DNA of 64,000 nt, from positions 1 through 64,000 of the forward strand of contig JAIKXO010000009.1 of assembly GCA_024684065.1 (NCBI GenBank). The letters run 5' to 3'. The translations under genes and the position numbers were made by a program. The stretch's first letter is position 1; every line of letters begins with the position of its first letter. The stretch is from Lachnospiraceae bacterium (GTDB taxonomy: Bacteria; Bacillota_A; Clostridia; Lachnospirales; Lachnospiraceae). Below the pieces are notes generated by a model. The model searched no databases, was not told where the DNA came from, and was given only the letters and a program-made list of their open reading frames with translations. This document shows, piece by piece, positions 14,981 to 23,637 of this stretch.

Positions 14981-17821
14981 ATGAAAAAATGGGTTTACCT
15001 GTTCAGTGAAGGCAATGCTGATATGAGGAATCTCTTAGGCGGAAAGGGAGCTAACCTCGCCGAGATGACGAATATCGGGCTTCCGGTTCCCCAGGGCTTT
15101 ACCATCACTACAGAGGCTTGTACGCAATATTATGAGGATGGAAGGACTATCAACGAGGAGATAATGGGCCAGGTAATGGAGTATGTGGCCAAGATAGAGG
15201 AGTTAAACGGAAAGAAGTTCGGAGATCTGAAGAATCCTCTTCTGGTATCCGTCCGTTCGGGAGCAAGGGCTTCCATGCCGGGAATGATGGATACGATACT
15301 TAACTTAGGACTTAATGACGAGGTCGTTGCCGCCATGATAGCTGGCAATCCGGATCCGAAGTTTGAGCGTTTCGTCTATGATTCCTACAGAAGGTTCATC
15401 CAGATGTTCTCGGATGTTGTCATGGAAGTCGGCAAGAAATACTTCGAGAAGCTCATTGACGACATGAAGAACGAGAAGGGCGTTAAATATGATGTGGATT
15501 TAAGCGCTGAGGATCTCAAAAAGTTAGCAGAGCAGTTCAAGGAAGAATATAAAAACCAGCTCGGGAAGGACTTCCCTTCGGACCCCGTGGAGCAGATGAA
15601 GTTAGCCATAGAGGCTGTTTTCAGAAGCTGGGACAATCCGAGGGCAAATGTATACAGAAGGGACAATGATATACCTTATTCATGGGGCACGGCTGTTAAC
15701 GTTATGCCGATGGTCTTCGGAAACCTTAACAATGAATCCGGAACCGGCGTTGCGTTCACGAGAGATCCCGGAACCGGCGAGAAGAAGCTCATGGGTGAGT
15801 TCTTAAAGAATGCCCAGGGCGAGGATGTCGTCGCCGGTGTCAGGACCCCGATGCCCATTACCCAGATGGAGCAGGAGTTCCCCGAGGCTTACGAACAGTT
15901 TACGAATGTCTGCGAGACTCTTGAGACCCATTACAGGGATATGCAGGACATGGAATTTACCGTTGAAAACAGGAAGCTTTACATGCTCCAATGCAGAAAC
16001 GGAAAGAGAACGGCACAGGCAGCTTTAAAGATTGCCTGCGATCTTGTGGATGAGGGCATGAGGACCGAGGAAGAAGCGGTAGCCATGATCGATCCCAGGA
16101 ACCTTGACACACTGCTTCATCCACAGTTTGATGCGGAAGCCATAAAGGCCGCGACTCCTTTGGGAAAGGGCCTCGGAGCTTCTCCGGGCGCTGCCTGCGG
16201 AAAGATCGTCTTCACCGCCGAGGACGCGCAGAGCTGGAACGCAAGGGGAGAGCAGGTCGTGCTTGTAAGGCTGGAGACCTCCCCCGAGGATATAACCGGA
16301 ATGAAGTCCGCGAAGGGAATACTTACCGTAAGAGGCGGAATGACCTCCCACGCGGCCGTTGTCGCAAGAGGAATGGGACGCTGCTGCGTTTCGGGCTGCG
16401 GCGACATAATAATGGATGAGGAGAACAAGAGATTCTCACTCGGCGGGAAGGAATTCCACGAAGGCGACGAGATCTCCATAGACGGAACGACCGGTAATAT
16501 TTACGATGGCCTTATAAAGACCGTGGATGCCTCCATAGCAGGCGATTTTGACAGGATCATGGGCTGGGCCGATAAATACCGCACGATGAAGGTCAGGACC
16601 AACGCGGATACCCCTGCCGACGCAAAGAAGGCCAGGGAGCTTGGTGCCGAGGGTATCGGTCTTTGCAGGACGGAGCATATGTTCTTCTCCGAAGACAGGA
16701 TCGAGATGTTCCGTGAGATGATCTGTTCGGATACCGTAGAGGAAAGGGAGAAGGCTCTTGACAAGATCCTTCCTTATCAGCAGAAGGATTTCGAAGAGCT
16801 GTATGAGGCCCTTGAGGGATGCCCGGTCACCATCCGTTTCCTCGATCCCCCTCTTCATGAGTTCGTTCCACAGGAGGAGGAAGATATCAGGAAGCTTGCT
16901 TTCTCGCTCGGAAAGTCCATAGAGAGGGTCAAGAGCATTATCTTAAGTCTCCATGAGTTCAATCCGATGATGGGCCACAGAGGACTGAGGCTTGCGGTTA
17001 CCTATCCTGAGATCGCAAGGATGCAGACGAAGGCTGTCATAAGGGCGGCGATCGCAGTGAATGAAAAGCATCCCGAATGGAAGATGAGGCCGGAGATCAT
17101 GATTCCCCTTACCAGCGAGGCGAAGGAATATGATTATGTCAAGAAGATCGTTGTAGAGACGGCAGAGGCGGAACTTGAGGCATCCGGTAAGGAGCTTGAT
17201 TATGAGGTCGGGACCATGATCGAGACTCCGAGAGCGGCGGTTACTGCCGACGCCATCGGAAAGGATGCCGATTTCTTCTGCTTCGGAACAAATGACCTTA
17301 CGCAGATGACATACGGCTTCTCAAGAGATGATGCCGGCAAGTTCTTAAATGCTTATTATGATAAGAAGATCATGGAGAACGATCCTTTCTCAAGGCTTGA
17401 CCAGGAAGGTGTCGGAAGGCTTATGAAGATGGCTGTCGATATGGGTAAGGAAGCAAATCCCGAGCTTCATATCGGTATCTGCGGAGAGCATGGCGGAGAT
17501 CCCACTTCGGTAGAGTTCTGCAATAAGATCGGACTTGATTATGTATCATGTTCTCCCTACAGGGTTCCGATCGCAAGGCTTTCTGCCGCGCAGGCAGCCA
17601 TAAACGAAAAAGCGGAGAAGGAAAAATCCAGGTGCAAGGACTGGAAGTCCTTCGTGGATGATGATACCAGAGCGAAGCTTAAGGAAGCGGCGGAAAAGGC
17701 ACAGGCGGTAGCAAAGGATCTTGCGGAGACCTCAGCCGATGTCGCAAAGGCAGGGCTGGCAAGCCTTAAGGCCGGGATCGAAGAAGCAAAGAAAGCTTAT
17801 AAAGAGGCCAGAAAGGGCTGA
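14981..17821 (+). CDS. ppdK: Pyruvate, phosphate dikinase
   Basis: Reversibly converts pyruvate, ATP and phosphate to phosphoenolpyruvate, AMP and PPi in the cytosol. The order is ATP-grasp domain (GGKGANLAEM, then SVRSGARASMPGMMDT), phosphohistidine swivel domain (GGMTSHAAVVARGMG, His457) and PEP-binding barrel (GICGEHGGD, Cys834). AAGGGAG lies 11 bases before the ATG. An upstream in-frame ATG at 14954 lacks a site. At 946 residues it is about 60 longer than usual: after the barrel comes a Lys/Ala/Glu-rich helical tail (residues ~885-946). Regulated expression is likely, given the terminated leader and palindromes upstream. Confidence 0.95.
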   Translation: MKKWVYLFSEGNADMRNLLGGKGANLAEMTNIGLPVPQGFTITTEACTQYYEDGRTINEEIMGQVMEYVAKIEELNGKKFGDLKNPLLVSVRSGARASMPGMMDTILNLGLNDEVVAAMIAGNPDPKFERFVYDSYRRFIQMFSDVVMEVGKKYFEKLIDDMKNEKGVKYDVDLSAEDLKKLAEQFKEEYKNQLGKDFPSDPVEQMKLAIEAVFRSWDNPRANVYRRDNDIPYSWGTAVNVMPMVFGNLNNESGTGVAFTRDPGTGEKKLMGEFLKNAQGEDVVAGVRTPMPITQMEQEFPEAYEQFTNVCETLETHYRDMQDMEFTVENRKLYMLQCRNGKRTAQAALKIACDLVDEGMRTEEEAVAMIDPRNLDTLLHPQFDAEAIKAATPLGKGLGASPGAACGKIVFTAEDAQSWNARGEQVVLVRLETSPEDITGMKSAKGILTVRGGMTSHAAVVARGMGRCCVSGCGDIIMDEENKRFSLGGKEFHEGDEISIDGTTGNIYDGLIKTVDASIAGDFDRIMGWADKYRTMKVRTNADTPADAKKARELGAEGIGLCRTEHMFFSEDRIEMFREMICSDTVEEREKALDKILPYQQKDFEELYEALEGCPVTIRFLDPPLHEFVPQEEEDIRKLAFSLGKSIERVKSIILSLHEFNPMMGHRGLRLAVTYPEIARMQTKAVIRAAIAVNEKHPEWKMRPEIMIPLTSEAKEYDYVKKIVVETAEAELEASGKELDYEVGTMIETPRAAVTADAIGKDADFFCFGTNDLTQMTYGFSRDDAGKFLNAYYDKKIMENDPFSRLDQEGVGRLMKMAVDMGKEANPELHIGICGEHGGDPTSVEFCNKIGLDYVSCSPYRVPIARLSAAQAAINEKAEKEKSRCKDWKSFVDDDTRAKLKEAAEKAQAVAKDLAETSADVAKAGLASLKAGIEEAKKAYKEARKG

Positions 17822-17856
17822 TCATTTCATTAAAATATAATAAACCAAAGCAGAGG

Positions 17857-17881
17857 ACCCGGTCTTAACAGCCGGGTTTTC
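17857..17881 (+). terminator. Terminator of ppdK
   Basis: ACCCGG..CCGGGT stem followed by TTTTC, 35 bases after the ppdK stop. Confidence 0.75.
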
Positions 17882-17933
17882 TGCAGGATATGGATGAATT
17901 TGTTTTTTTTAATATCAGATAACGGAGGTAGAT

Positions 17934-19382
17934 ATGGGAATATTATCAGGGCTTGAGCCGGCTTCGGTCCTACATTATTTTGAGGAGATCTGCTCGATCC
18001 CCCATGGCTCGGGAAATACGAAGGAAATAAGCGATTATTGCGTAAGATTCGCAAAAGAGAGGGGCCTTAAGCATTATCAGGATGAAAGCAATAATGTCAT
18101 TATCTGGAAGGAAGGAACAGAGGGCTATGCAGAAAAGCCTTACGTTATGCTTCAGGGACATCTGGACATGGTATGCGAGAAGGAGGGCGATCATGAGATC
18201 GACTTCGAAAAAGACGGGCTTTCCCTGAAGGTGGAAGACGGTATGATAAGCGCTGAAGGGACCACCCTTGGAGGAGATGACGGGATCGCGATAGCAATGA
18301 GTTTAGCGCTCCTTGATTCTGCGGACATTTTGCATCCTCCCATAGAGGCTGTCTTTACAGTGGATGAGGAGATAGGCATGCTCGGTGCGAGCGCTCTTGA
18401 TATGAGCCTGTTAAAATCAAAAAGCATGATCAATATTGATTCCGAGGATGAGGGCTATCTCCTTGTCAGCTGCGCGGGGGGAGTTACCGCTACCTGCAGC
18501 CTTCCGGTAAAGAGAGAACCTTTTGGAGATGTTATGTTGACCATTACCGTTGACGGCCTTCTCGGTGGGCATTCAGGACAGGAGATAGATAAGGGCAGGG
18601 CAAGCTCTAACAGTCTTATCGGGAGGATCCTGTCAAAGCTTAATAAGGAGTTTGATATAAGACTTGTGACGGTTGAAGGCGGAAATAAGGACAATGCTAT
18701 TCCGAGATGTTCACGGGCGGTTGTCGCCTTTTTTAACGGGGAAGACGCTGACAGAGCGGAAAGCGTGGTCAATGAGATGGGAGACATTTTCAGCGCGGAG
18801 TACAGGGTGACGGATCCTGATATAAAGGTGCAGGTGAGCGTATTTTCTTCCGCTGAATGTGAGCCGATGGACAGAGATTCAACGCAGGCGGCGATCAGGA
18901 TGCTTCGCATGCTTCCGCAGGGTGTACAGAGGATGAGCCCTGATATAAAGGAGCTTGTCCAGACCTCGCTCAATCTTGGGATCCTAAAGACAGAAAAGGA
19001 TGCGGTTAAGGCTTCTTTTTCGGTGAGGAGCAGCATGAACACCGAAAAGGATGAGCTGACAGACCGCCTGACAAATATCATGGAGGCTTTAGGTGGAAGC
19101 ATAAGCTTTGCCGGTGCATATCCGGCCTGGGAATATAACAAGGATTCAAGGCTCAGGGATGTGATGACCGGGTGCTTTAAGGAGTTATACGGCAGGGATA
19201 TGACTGTATATGCCATTCATGCCGGTGTGGAGTGCGGGCTGTTTGCGGATTCGATCCGGGGGCTTGATGCCGTTTCGATCGGTCCGGACATGAAGGATAT
19301 CCATACGCCGAAGGAGGCTCTCAGTGTCGAAAGCGTTAAGAGAACCTGGGAATACCTTCTGAAGGTCCTGCAGAGGTTATAG
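17934..19382 (+). CDS. pepD: Aminoacyl-histidine dipeptidase (PepD-type, M20 family)
   Basis: Cytosolic metallo-dipeptidase of 482 residues that cleaves Xaa-His and related dipeptides. Metal-site motifs are LQGHLDMVCEK (His/Asp), GTTLGGDDGIAIAM (bridging Asp) and VDEEIGMLGA (Glu pair). The central dimerisation domain contains GLLGGHSGQEIDKGR. The C-terminal half has a final metal ligand near IGPDMKDIHTPKE. The length fits PepD (about 485). CGGAGG lies seven bases before the ATG. It follows the ppdK terminator and probably has its own promoter, which I do not see clearly. Confidence 0.92.
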   Translation: MGILSGLEPASVLHYFEEICSIPHGSGNTKEISDYCVRFAKERGLKHYQDESNNVIIWKEGTEGYAEKPYVMLQGHLDMVCEKEGDHEIDFEKDGLSLKVEDGMISAEGTTLGGDDGIAIAMSLALLDSADILHPPIEAVFTVDEEIGMLGASALDMSLLKSKSMINIDSEDEGYLLVSCAGGVTATCSLPVKREPFGDVMLTITVDGLLGGHSGQEIDKGRASSNSLIGRILSKLNKEFDIRLVTVEGGNKDNAIPRCSRAVVAFFNGEDADRAESVVNEMGDIFSAEYRVTDPDIKVQVSVFSSAECEPMDRDSTQAAIRMLRMLPQGVQRMSPDIKELVQTSLNLGILKTEKDAVKASFSVRSSMNTEKDELTDRLTNIMEALGGSISFAGAYPAWEYNKDSRLRDVMTGCFKELYGRDMTVYAIHAGVECGLFADSIRGLDAVSIGPDMKDIHTPKEALSVESVKRTWEYLLKVLQRL

Positions 19383-19514
19383 GGGGCGCCTTTAAAAAGT
19401 GCCGTATTTTTACCGGGATCAAAGGTATGGGGCCGGCTGTTTGGCAGGCCGGAATTTATACTGCTTTAATAAAAAAGAAACAATAAACTTTGTTAAATTT
19501 CTGTGAATATTTTA

Positions 19515-19543
19515 TTGAAATATAATTATATATGTACTAGAAT
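19515..19543 (+). promoter_or_regulatory. Promoter placing the transcript start at an ATG (leaderless)
   Basis: TTGAAA (19515-19520), exactly 17 bases, TAGAAT (19538-19543). The next gene's ATG begins seven bases downstream, where transcription should start. No Shine-Dalgarno sequence precedes it. Confidence 0.65.
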
Positions 19544-19549
19544 AGCCCT

Positions 19550-20134
19550 ATGGGAACAGAAAAAGAAAGACTGCGGGATGACCTTCTTATACGTGATTTT
19601 CAGGACGTTCCTTCAGAGCCTTCGGCGGAGGGGACTGTTAAGGAGAGGATACGTGACAGGCTTTTAAAATCCTATGCCGTATACTATAACGTTTCGACTA
19701 TGGGAGTCAGGGAGCCTTTTTTTGCAGAGGCGGAGTTTCATCAGAATGATAAGCAGTATTTCCTTGTCAAGGCCGCGAAGATAGCGGAGAGCGATTCCCA
19801 TGAATATGTTTATTTTGCCGACGCAGGCGTTCTCGGAGTGGAAGCTCTTTTAAAGATGTGCGAAGAGGCCTGGAAAAGGGGGCTTTTTCTGGTCAGGCCT
19901 AAGAGCGGCCACAAAAATACGGACGTCCTTCTTTTCATCATTGCCGATTCTGTTCCGGAGGAAACGGAGAAGAAGATAGGCAGGATAAAGAAGTATAAGA
20001 GCTATAAGTACACCTTCTGGGGGTGGAGTAAGTTCAGGCTGGTTGCGATCGATACAAAAAGGGGAAAAGCCTTCTATAACAGGGAGGGCGGGATCCTTAA
20101 GGGTATCGTTAGCGATATATTATCGGAAGTATAA
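19550..20134 (+). CDS. Unknown 194-residue soluble protein, probably from a leaderless mRNA
   Basis: The frame opens at an ATG only six bases after a good -10 box and has no ribosome site, so its mRNA is probably leaderless. The protein is charged and soluble, with two strand-rich stretches (..HEYVYFADAGVLG.., ..TDVLLFIIADSVP..) and an aromatic patch (YKYTFWGWSKFRLVAID). I recognise no family. The last residues (..DILSEV) and the stop codon lie inside the first arm of a palindromic repeat at 20119, so the C-terminus is partly repeat-derived. Confidence 0.75.
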   Translation: MGTEKERLRDDLLIRDFQDVPSEPSAEGTVKERIRDRLLKSYAVYYNVSTMGVREPFFAEAEFHQNDKQYFLVKAAKIAESDSHEYVYFADAGVLGVEALLKMCEEAWKRGLFLVRPKSGHKNTDVLLFIIADSVPEETEKKIGRIKKYKSYKYTFWGWSKFRLVAIDTKRGKAFYNREGGILKGIVSDILSEV

Positions 20135-20303
20135 CAATACTTCCGATAATCGAATACGGCGCATCAGGCTGCGCCTTTTATCGGAACCTTGAAAAGCAGG
20201 TTCCGATAAGACATATTATCGGAAGTATAACAATACTTCCGATAATCGAATACGGCGTATCAAGCTGCGCCTTTTACCGGAAAATCCGAGATCGTTTTCC
20301 GGT
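20119..20303. repeat. Tandem 96-base palindrome unit, two copies (locus 4)
   Basis: Copy 1 is 20119-20214 and copy 2 starts at 20215. Each begins with ATTATCGGAAGTAT-aaca and its exact complement, then CGAATACGGCG.ATCA.GCTGCGCCTTTTA, then a second hairpin. The second hairpin is ATCGGAACCT..AGGTTCCGAT in copy 1 (20180-20207) but ACCGGAAAA..TTTTCCGGT in copy 2 (20276-20303): different bases, pairing kept. It separates the unknown gene from cstA. Confidence 0.85.
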
Positions 20304-20372
20304 ATGCTCTTTAACTTAAAACTGAGAGGTGGAATGCTCGGTTTTAAAATTTTATGAAAAGGAGATGGGGAA

Positions 20373-22076
20373 ATGAATGCTTTACTAATCATCATCGCTG
20401 CTATCGTATTCCTTGTCATAGGCTATGTTACCTATGGATCATGGCTCTGCAAGCAGTGGGGGATTGACCCTGACAGAAAGACTCCCGCAATTGAGAAAGA
20501 AGACGGAGTTGACTATGTTGCCGCAAAGCCTGCGGTACTTATGGGTCATCACTTTTCTTCCATAGCCGGCGCAGGCCCGATAAACGGACCTATTCAGGCA
20601 TCGGTTTTTGGATGGCTACCGGTATTTCTGTGGTGTGTTATCGGAGGAATCTTTTTCGGAGGACTTCAGGATTTCGGCTCTCTTTTCGCTTCCGTAAGGC
20701 ATGACGGAAAGAGCGTTGGAGAGATTATCGGGGATACTATGGGAAAGAAGGCGAAGAGGCTGTTTATCATCTTTGCTCTTCTCGTGCTTATCCTTGTTAT
20801 TGCTTCCTTCGTAAACGTAGTTGCAGGTACGTTTATGACTCTGCCCGATGAGGTTGGCAGCGGCTTTGTGACCAATCCTACGGGTAACCAGACTACTGCA
20901 ATGATCTCACTTCTGTTTATTGTCATAGCTGTAATTTACGGTTATCTGACGAACAAGATGGGTATTAAGACTCTTCCCGCTTCTATCGGCGGGATAGCTG
21001 CGATCGTCCTGATCACGGTGATCGGCCTGAACGTAGGCTTTGGAATGAGCCGTACGGCATGGATCGTATTTATAGGCGCCTATATTACAATAGCTTCTCT
21101 TGTGCCTGTATGGATCCTGCTTCAGCCCAGAGATTATCTGTCGAGTTTCCTGCTTTACGCAATGATGGCGCTCGCCGTCATCGGTATCCTGGTATCGGCA
21201 TTTACGGGTTCGGCTTCCTTTACGATCCCCGCCGTTACATCGTGGAATCCGGGCTTGGGCCCTATGTTCCCTACATTGTTCATTACGGTTGCCTGCGGTG
21301 CCTGCTCAGGTTTCCACAGCCTTATTTCAACAGGAACGACTTCCAAGCAGCTTGACAATGAGAAGAACGCAAAGGCTATCGGCTACGGCTCGATGCTCAT
21401 AGAGTCGGCTCTCGGTATTGTTTCTCTTATTGCCGTAGGTATGGTTTATCAGACATACCTTGACGGCGGCTTTGGTTCTCCTTCAGCTGCTTTCGGTTCA
21501 GGTATCGCGATCATGTTCGGAGCAGAGGGGACCGGCACATACAATACCGTAAGAGCTCTGCTCACACTTGCGGTTTCCGTATTCGCCCTTACTTCGCTTG
21601 ATACAGGTACAAGGCTTTCACGTTTCATGTTCTCGGAGCTTTTCCTTACGGAAGACGAAGCGACCTGGCAGGATGCAAAAGGAGCAAGGAAATTCCTTGC
21701 CCATCCTCTTGTGGGAACCCTGTTCATGGTTATCGTGGGATGCGTTCTCGGCGGACTTTCGCTTTCACAGATCTGGGGACTTTTCGGAGCTGCCAACCAG
21801 CTTCTTGCAGGTATAGCTCTCCTTGCTGTCTGTGCATGGCTCGGCAATGTGGGCAAGAACAATAAGATGTTCCTGTTCCCGATGTGCTTTATGCTCGTTG
21901 CCACGCTTTGCAGCCTTATCATGACCGTATTCAAGAAGTTCGGCGTGATCGGGTCCGGAGAGGCAGTCTGGGGCGACTGGTTCCAGCTTATCTTTGCGGC
22001 GGCTATGGCTGTTCTTGCCATTATCCTTGCTATCGAAGGCATTCAGACGCTTTCAAAGCAGAAGGCCAGGGCATAA
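20373..22076 (+). CDS. cstA: CstA-family carbon starvation transporter
   Basis: Integral membrane protein of 567 residues with about 15 hydrophobic segments. CstA signatures include VDYVAAKPAVLMGHHFSSIAGAGPI near residues 47-74 and GIFFGGLQDFGSLFASVRHDGKS. Family members take up peptides or pyruvate. The C-terminus is shorter than in enterobacterial CstA (about 700), as is usual for Firmicutes. AAGGAG lies 10 bases before the ATG. It follows the tandem palindrome unit and is closed by its own terminator. With ppdK upstream, pyruvate is a plausible substrate, but that is inference. Confidence 0.9.
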   Translation: MNALLIIIAAIVFLVIGYVTYGSWLCKQWGIDPDRKTPAIEKEDGVDYVAAKPAVLMGHHFSSIAGAGPINGPIQASVFGWLPVFLWCVIGGIFFGGLQDFGSLFASVRHDGKSVGEIIGDTMGKKAKRLFIIFALLVLILVIASFVNVVAGTFMTLPDEVGSGFVTNPTGNQTTAMISLLFIVIAVIYGYLTNKMGIKTLPASIGGIAAIVLITVIGLNVGFGMSRTAWIVFIGAYITIASLVPVWILLQPRDYLSSFLLYAMMALAVIGILVSAFTGSASFTIPAVTSWNPGLGPMFPTLFITVACGACSGFHSLISTGTTSKQLDNEKNAKAIGYGSMLIESALGIVSLIAVGMVYQTYLDGGFGSPSAAFGSGIAIMFGAEGTGTYNTVRALLTLAVSVFALTSLDTGTRLSRFMFSELFLTEDEATWQDAKGARKFLAHPLVGTLFMVIVGCVLGGLSLSQIWGLFGAANQLLAGIALLAVCAWLGNVGKNNKMFLFPMCFMLVATLCSLIMTVFKKFGVIGSGEAVWGDWFQLIFAAAMAVLAIILAIEGIQTLSKQKARA

Positions 22077-22122
22077 GCGGATCGGCAGTCGTTTTGCCGA
22101 AAATATATAAGTGACAGTATTT

Positions 22123-22151
22123 CGGGCAGTCTTTATAAGGCTGCCCGTTTT
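22123..22151 (+). terminator. Terminator of cstA
   Basis: CGGGCAG (22123-22129) and CTGCCCG (22141-22147) pair, followed by TTTTAGTT. Confidence 0.85.
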
Positions 22152-22214
22152 AGTTGCTATTCCCGGGATTTTAACAGATGTTATTTTCTTCTTTTATATC
22201 GGAGGATTTAATAG

Positions 22215-22278
22215 TATAATGTAACGGCAAGTCAGACCAGGAATGCAAATATGCCCTTTTAAGTCTGACCGGTCAGAC
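22215..22278 (+). promoter_or_regulatory. Promoter with GTCAGACC operator-like repeats for the xpaC-telA operon
   Basis: TATAAT at 22215-22220 is the only good box (its -35 is weak). Directly downstream is GTCAGACC (22231-22238). It is followed after 24 bases by the perfect 16-base palindrome GTCTGACCGGTCAGAC (22263-22278), giving three copies of one half-site in a short leader. It looks like an operator, or a stem that hides the ribosome site. Confidence 0.5.
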
Positions 22279-22291
22279 CAAGAGCAGAGAT

Positions 22292-23596
22292 ATGAGCGGA
22301 GATAAGAATAATTCATTAAACGATATAGGGAAACAGATCACCTCGTCGCTTTCGGAGGGGCTTAAAAGCGGTGATTTCAGCGGGCTGAACAAGGCTATTT
22401 CGGATTCCGTGGAATCGGTGGTGAATGATGCCCTGGGACTGAATTATACCGGGTCGATAAAGACCAGTGATTATGATGCAAGGACCTATAAAGAGGGAAG
22501 CAGGACCAGGGAATATCAGGACCGGATAGCAAAGGAGCATGAAAGAAGACGGGCGGCAAGGCTTAAGGAGCAGCAGGAGTTAGCAAGAGCAAGGCAGGAA
22601 AAGCTTGAGCGGCAGAATGCCTTAGAGGGAAGCACAGGCGCAGTCCCTGCCCGTTATAAAAAGGTAAACAATGCGCTCACTGTACCGGGGAGCTTCCATC
22701 CTATCGGAAATGTTTCCGGAAATGTATGCGCCATAGGTGGAGCCGTCGGGATGCTTTTTTCGTTTGCCAAAACGATAGTCAACGGTGTAAGCGCTCTGTT
22801 TGTCGCGGGTTCCGGAGCTTCCGTGGCCACCCCGGCTGCGCTTTTCATCATTTTCCTTGGTTTTTTCTCCTTCGGAATGTATAATAGGGGAATGCTCGAT
22901 CGCGCGAGAAGATATGCACAGGCCTGCGGTGAAAAGATGTATATATCTATTTCAGAGCTTGCGTCGGGGACGGGCATGAAGCCTAAGAGACTTATCCGTG
23001 ATATCAAGAGGATGCTTAAGAAAGGCATTTTCCCTCAGGGCCATCTCGACGAAAAGGAAACAACCCTGATGCTCTCCAATGCGGTTTATGAAGAGTATTT
23101 AAAGACGGAAAAGCATAGAAAGCTTTTAGAAGATGAAAAGAACATTATAGACGCGCAGCCCGGTGAATATAAGGATCTTGACGAGCTTTCTGTCATGATG
23201 AAGGAGGGGGAGAACTTTATCGAAAGGATCCATTCGCTTAATGACAGGATACCGGGCGAAGCGATAACGGCAAAGCTTTCAAGATCCGAAACGCTGCTTA
23301 AGGAAATATTCGCCTGTGTAAGGGAGCATCCCGATCAGATGGGGCGGACGCATAAGCTTATGGACTATTATCTCCCGACCATGATAAAGTTAGTGGAAGC
23401 CTATGCGGAATATGATAAGATAAGCGCTCCGGGTGAGGAGATAATAAAGGCAAAGGCGGAGATAGAAAATACGCTTGATAAGATAAACGAGGCCTTTGGC
23501 CAGCTTTTGAACAATCTGTTCAGGGATTCTGTTTGGGACGTTACCTCGGATGCGAAGGTTTTAGAGACCATGCTCAAGCAGGAAGGGCTGACCTAG
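22292..23596 (+). CDS. XpaC-like membrane protein
   Basis: 434 residues. A low-complexity N-terminus is followed by a charged coiled segment (about 75-110), two hydrophobic segments (about 145-200), then a soluble helical domain containing SELASGTGMKPKRLIRDIKRMLKKG, a helix-turn-helix-like stretch. This resembles the XpaC family (named for 5-bromo-4-chloroindolyl-phosphate hydrolysis), which is usually next to TelA, as here. The biochemical role is not established. The ribosome site is weak (AGAGCAGAG). It is first in an apparent operon with telA, a zinc-ribbon gene and perhaps an ABC exporter. Confidence 0.75.
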   Translation: MSGDKNNSLNDIGKQITSSLSEGLKSGDFSGLNKAISDSVESVVNDALGLNYTGSIKTSDYDARTYKEGSRTREYQDRIAKEHERRRAARLKEQQELARARQEKLERQNALEGSTGAVPARYKKVNNALTVPGSFHPIGNVSGNVCAIGGAVGMLFSFAKTIVNGVSALFVAGSGASVATPAALFIIFLGFFSFGMYNRGMLDRARRYAQACGEKMYISISELASGTGMKPKRLIRDIKRMLKKGIFPQGHLDEKETTLMLSNAVYEEYLKTEKHRKLLEDEKNIIDAQPGEYKDLDELSVMMKEGENFIERIHSLNDRIPGEAITAKLSRSETLLKEIFACVREHPDQMGRTHKLMDYYLPTMIKLVEAYAEYDKISAPGEEIIKAKAEIENTLDKINEAFGQLLNNLFRDSVWDVTSDAKVLETMLKQEGLT

Positions 23597-23637
23597 CCCG
23601 AATTTTAAAGAAAAGACTTTTTAAGGAGGAGAGCATT

